This document shows positions 33,112-35,732 of a stretch of DNA of 35,732 nucleotides, piece by piece. This DNA comes from an uncultured Pseudomonadota bacterium (GTDB lineage Bacteria > Myxococcota_A > UBA796 > CAJQPC01). How positions within the stretch are numbered: position 1 is the stretch's first letter; the number at the start of each line of letters is the position of its first letter. A model generated the notes under the pieces. That model made no database searches and was not told the DNA's origin. It saw only the letters and a program-made list of their open reading frames with translations. Location: assembly GCA_913060515.1 (NCBI GenBank), contig CAJXRZ010000063.1, positions 1 to 35,732 of the forward strand, in the 5' to 3' direction. The translations under genes were made by a program, and so were the position numbers.

Positions 33112-35682
33112 TCAGCTACGAGGCTCACGTCTGCGGAGCAGAAGCCCACCGAGTAGCAGGGCACTGAGCCAAACAAGCGAGGGAGAGCTGGCCGGCGCAG
33201 TGCTACATCCCCACCCACCGGCGTAAACACCGCCATCGTCGGCATCGTTCAGGGGATCCGTGCCGCGCTCGATCTCCTCACCGTCCGGAATTCCACCGTC
33301 ATCGGTGTCTTCCTTCGCGGGGTCGGTTCCGTACTCGTTGACCTCGTCTCCGTCCTTCAGGCCATCGCCATCGCTGTCGTCGGAGTTGGGATCGCTTCCG
33401 TAGGTGTCGACCTCTTCGCCGTCGAGAAGGCCATCGTCGTCGCTGTCATCGTCCAGAGGGTCCGAGTCCAGTTCGTTGACCTCTTGGCCGTCGCTCAGCC
33501 CATCATCGTCGCTGTCAGAGTCCAGCAGATCCGTGCCCTCTGCGACCTCGTCGCCGTCGATCAGCCCATCGTCATCGGAGTCGGAGTCCAAGGGATCCGA
33601 GCCAGCGTCGACCTCGTCACCGTCGTTCAGGCCATCGCCGTCTGTGTCTGCGTCGTCAGGGTCGGTGCCGAGGGTGTTCTCCTCGACCCAGTCGGTCAGG
33701 CCGTCACCGTCCCGGTCGCTCATGTCGTCCGAGACGTCCAGGGGGTCCGTGCCGTCGGTGTTGACCTCATCTCCGTCCGTACGGCCACCGTTGTCGGTGT
33801 CCTCATCGTTGGGGTCGGTGCCCCAATCTCGGACTTCAGCCCGGTCGTCCAGGCCATCTCCATCGGAGTCTGAGCTGTTGGGATCCGTCTCGAAGATCAG
33901 GATCTCCTCGTCATCGAGCAGGCCGTCATCGTCGCTGTCCCGATCCAAGGGGTCGGTGCCGTAGTCGTTGATCTCCTCGCCGTCGCTCAGGCCATCGCCG
34001 TCGCTGTCCTCGCGCTGGGGATCGGTGCCGGCGGTGATCTCGTCGCCGTCGTCCACGCCATCACCGTCGCTGTCCGTGCTGAGGGGGTCCAGCCCCAAGA
34101 GCAGCTCGTCCTTGTCACTGACGCCGTCGCCGTCACTGTCGGCCAAGCTGGCATCCAAGCCCAGCAGCTCCTCCAGAGCATCGCTCAGGCCATCGCCGTC
34201 GGTGTCCACGCCCGTGTTGCCGTCCAGGATGTCCAAAGCATCGGTGCCCTCGTCCTGCTCCACGCCATCGGAGACGCCGTCCCCGTCGGTGTCACTGTCC
34301 ATGGGGTCGGTGCCCAAGCCCAGCTCGTCCAGGTCACTCACACCGTCGCCATCGCTGTCCTCGGAGAGGGGGTCGCTTCCTGCGCTGAACTCATCGCCGT
34401 CGCTGATGCCGTCGCCGTCGCTGTCCTCATCGTTTGGATCGCTGCCCACGACCGAGGCCTCGGTGCCGTCGTCCAAGCCGTCATCATCGCTGTCGGCGTC
34501 GTTGGGGTCTGTCTCAAAAACCAGGACCTCCTCGCCGTCGCTCAGGCCGTCGCCATCGCTGTCCGCGCTCAGCGGGTCGGTCCCGTCGGCGATCTCGTCA
34601 CCGTCGCTCAGGCCATCCCCGTCGCTGTCGTCCATGCGGGGGTCCGTGCCGGCGAGCAGCTCGTCCGCGTCATCCACGCCATCACCGTCGGTGTCAGCGC
34701 TGTTGGGGTCCGTGCCCAGGGCGTTCTCTTCCGAGGCGGTGAGACCGTCGCCGTCGTCGTCGCTGGGATCAACAGTGGCATCGTCGCTGGCATCGTTGGG
34801 ATCGCTGCCCAGGGAGACCTCCACGCCGTCCGAGACACCGCTGCCATCGGAGTCCGCGTTCTTGGGGTCGGTGCCGGTCTCGTTGATCTCCTCACCATCG
34901 CTCAGGCCGTCCCCATCAGAGTCAGAGCTGAGGGGATCGGTGCCCGAGCTGTCGACCTCGTCTCCATCGTCGATGCCGTCAAAGTCGGTGTCGGCGTCGT
35001 TGGGGTCGGTGCCGTAGGTCACGGCTTCCTCGCCGTCCGTCAGGCCATCTCCGTCACTGTCCGCATCGTCGGGATCGGTCCCGAACACGCCAACCTCGTC
35101 GCCATCACTCAGGCCGTCACCGTCGCTGTCCGCGTCATCGGGGTCGGTACCAAAGACCAGGATCTCGGCCTGGTCGTCCAAGCCGTCGTTGTCGGTGTCG
35201 GCGTCCACAGGGTCGGTGCCGTAGGTGTTGACCTCCTCACCATCGTCGATGCCGTCGCCGTCCGTATCGGCGTTGTCGATCTCCGAGCCCCAGACGTTGA
35301 TCTCATCGGCGTCGCTCAGGCCGTCTCCGTCCAGGTCACCCAAGGCGTCGGTGGGATCGGTGCCCAGCTCCACCTCGGTGCCATCGTCTACGCCGTCGCC
35401 GTCGCTGTCTGTGTCGAAGGGATCGGTTCCGCCGTCGAGCTCGTCCTCATCGCTCACGCCATCGCCGTCGGCGTCCAGGTCCAAGTAGTTGGGGATGCTG
35501 TCGCCATCGAGGTCATCGTTCGTGGGATCCCCGTCTCCGTCCATGTCCTCATCGATGGTGTCGATGCCGTCGCCGTCGTCGTCAGCATCCAGGTAGTCCG
35601 GAGTGGTGTCCCCATCGCTGTCATCATCGGTGGGATCGCCGTCCCCGTCGATGTCCTCATCGATGCTCTCGATGCCGTCGCC
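33112..35682 (-). CDS. TSP3-repeat protein with MYXO-CTERM anchor (paralog C), N-terminus missing
   Basis: The 856 genomic codons begin inside the gene because the contig ends at 35682; the apparent start MYKRQ comes from adapter sequence. The first two preserved units are the 36-residue class ([30 protein letters not shown]). About thirty 23-residue TSP3 units follow, longer than in paralogs A and B. The end (GVYAGGWGC, hydrophobic helix, RRREPRS) is a MYXO-CTERM signal. A GGRTDG...[10 protein letters not shown] unit is shared with paralog A. By analogy the missing N-terminus should hold a signal peptide, a jelly-roll-like domain and more 36-residue units, but that part is not visible. It has its own terminator, so it is a transcription unit separate from paralog B. 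Confidence 0.88.
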   Translation of the reverse strand, partial: GDGIESIDEDIDGDGDPTDDDSDGDTTPDYLDADDDGDGIDTIDEDMDGDGDPTNDDLDGDSIPNYLDLDADGDGVSDEDELDGGTDPFDTDSDGDGVDDGTEVELGTDPTDALGDLDGDGLSDADEINVWGSEIDNADTDGDGIDDGEEVNTYGTDPVDADTDNDGLDDQAEILVFGTDPDDADSDGDGLSDGDEVGVFGTDPDDADSDGDGLTDGEEAVTYGTDPNDADTDFDGIDDGDEVDSSGTDPLSSDSDGDGLSDGEEINETGTDPKNADSDGSGVSDGVEVSLGSDPNDASDDATVDPSDDDGDGLTASEENALGTDPNSADTDGDGVDDADELLAGTDPRMDDSDGDGLSDGDEIADGTDPLSADSDGDGLSDGEEVLVFETDPNDADSDDDGLDDGTEASVVGSDPNDEDSDGDGISDGDEFSAGSDPLSEDSDGDGVSDLDELGLGTDPMDSDTDGDGVSDGVEQDEGTDALDILDGNTGVDTDGDGLSDALEELLGLDASLADSDGDGVSDKDELLLGLDPLSTDSDGDGVDDGDEITAGTDPQREDSDGDGLSDGEEINDYGTDPLDRDSDDDGLLDDEEILIFETDPNSSDSDGDGLDDRAEVRDWGTDPNDEDTDNGGRTDGDEVNTDGTDPLDVSDDMSDRDGDGLTDWVEENTLGTDPDDADTDGDGLNDGDEVDAGSDPLDSDSDDDGLIDGDEVAEGTDLLDSDSDDDGLSDGQEVNELDSDPLDDDSDDDGLLDGEEVDTYGSDPNSDDSDGDGLKDGDEVNEYGTDPAKEDTDDGGIPDGEEIERGTDPLNDADDGGVYAGGWGCSTAPASSPSLVWLSALLLGGLLLRRREPRS

Positions 35683-35732
35683 CTGTCTCTTATACACATC
35701 TCCGAGCCCACGAGACAGGCAGAAATCTCGTA
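35683..35732 (+). other. Illumina Nextera adapter with i7 index (not genomic)
   Basis: The Tn5 mosaic end CTGTCTCTTATACACATCT (35683-35701) is followed by the rest of the Nextera read adapter (35702-35716). The 8-base index AGGCAGAA (35717-35724) and the start of the P7 sequence, ATCTCGTA (35725-35732), complete it. This is untrimmed read-through sequence joined to the contig. Its reverse complement encodes the MYKRQ and MCIRDR peptides known as artefacts in predicted protein sets. Confidence 0.98.

Noticed and set aside
33968..35017. 349-codon Ser/Pro-rich plus-strand frame
   Set aside because: Antisense to the TSP3 repeats of paralog C; repeated [14 protein letters not shown] sequence is a compositional artefact.
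35683..35697. Start codon and N-terminus MYKRQ of the last gene
   Set aside because: These codons are encoded by the Nextera adapter.
1..35732. tRNA, rRNA or tmRNA genes
   Set aside because: I looked for T-loop-like GGTTCGAATCC blocks with acceptor pairing and for rRNA landmarks and saw none. A covariance-model search would be needed to exclude them fully.

Overview
The window is the end of an assembled contig from a high-GC bacterium, almost certainly a member of the Myxococcota. Three large proteins end in a MYXO-CTERM-type sorting signal (Gly-rich segment with one Cys, hydrophobic helix, Arg cluster). Lipoproteins with Asp-rich linkers, MopE-like repeats and thrombospondin type 3 (TSP3) repeats are abundant, as is usual in that phylum. 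The last 50 bases (35683-35732) are not genomic: they are an Illumina Nextera adapter with an i7 index, so the final gene is cut by the contig end.

Layout. 1-1308 has no credible gene. It is a mosaic of repeats and short perfect hairpins, including a nested 22-bp array, a 112-bp direct repeat and an inverted copy of it. 1309-4319 (minus) encodes a PNGase F-like lipoprotein and protoporphyrinogen oxidase. 4371-5599 (plus) holds bioD and two small helical proteins. 5596-6909 (minus) is a GT-C-type membrane protein. 7031-8799 (plus) is an ABC-2 transporter pair. 8845-11953 (minus) has an SRPBCC protein and a HerA/FtsK-like ATPase. 12084-14292 (plus) has a DUF2780-like protein, a monoheme lipoprotein and a GT87-like glycosyltransferase. 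14211-16464 (minus) is a tightly overlapping operon: membrane-anchored pseudokinase, MBL hydrolase and an 86-residue protein. 16615-19525 (plus) has two Asp-rich lipoproteins. Everything from 19614 to the end is on the minus strand. In transcription order it begins with a truncated TSP3 protein, two paralogous TSP3/MYXO-CTERM proteins and an OmpA-family protein. A small transporter, an orphan DNA methyltransferase, an unknown acidic protein, a FixJ-type regulator and the fused cobalamin-dependent mutase IcmF follow.

How the genes fit together. Housekeeping functions (haem, biotin, B12-dependent acyl-CoA isomerisation) are interspersed with a large envelope component. The three TSP3 proteins, the OmpA protein, the MopE lipoprotein and the Asp-rich lipoprotein all look like metal-binding (probably Ca2+) surface proteins. 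The OmpA-family gene lies 13 nt downstream of a TSP3 gene and would link the set to peptidoglycan.

The most unusual signal is at 1-1310. Stems of unrelated sequence carry trinucleotide loops that can mostly be written C(GNA)G on one strand, and all four GNA variants occur. A paired compensatory change separates the two long repeat copies. This suggests selection on a folded single strand (DNA or RNA) and matches no standard element I recognise.
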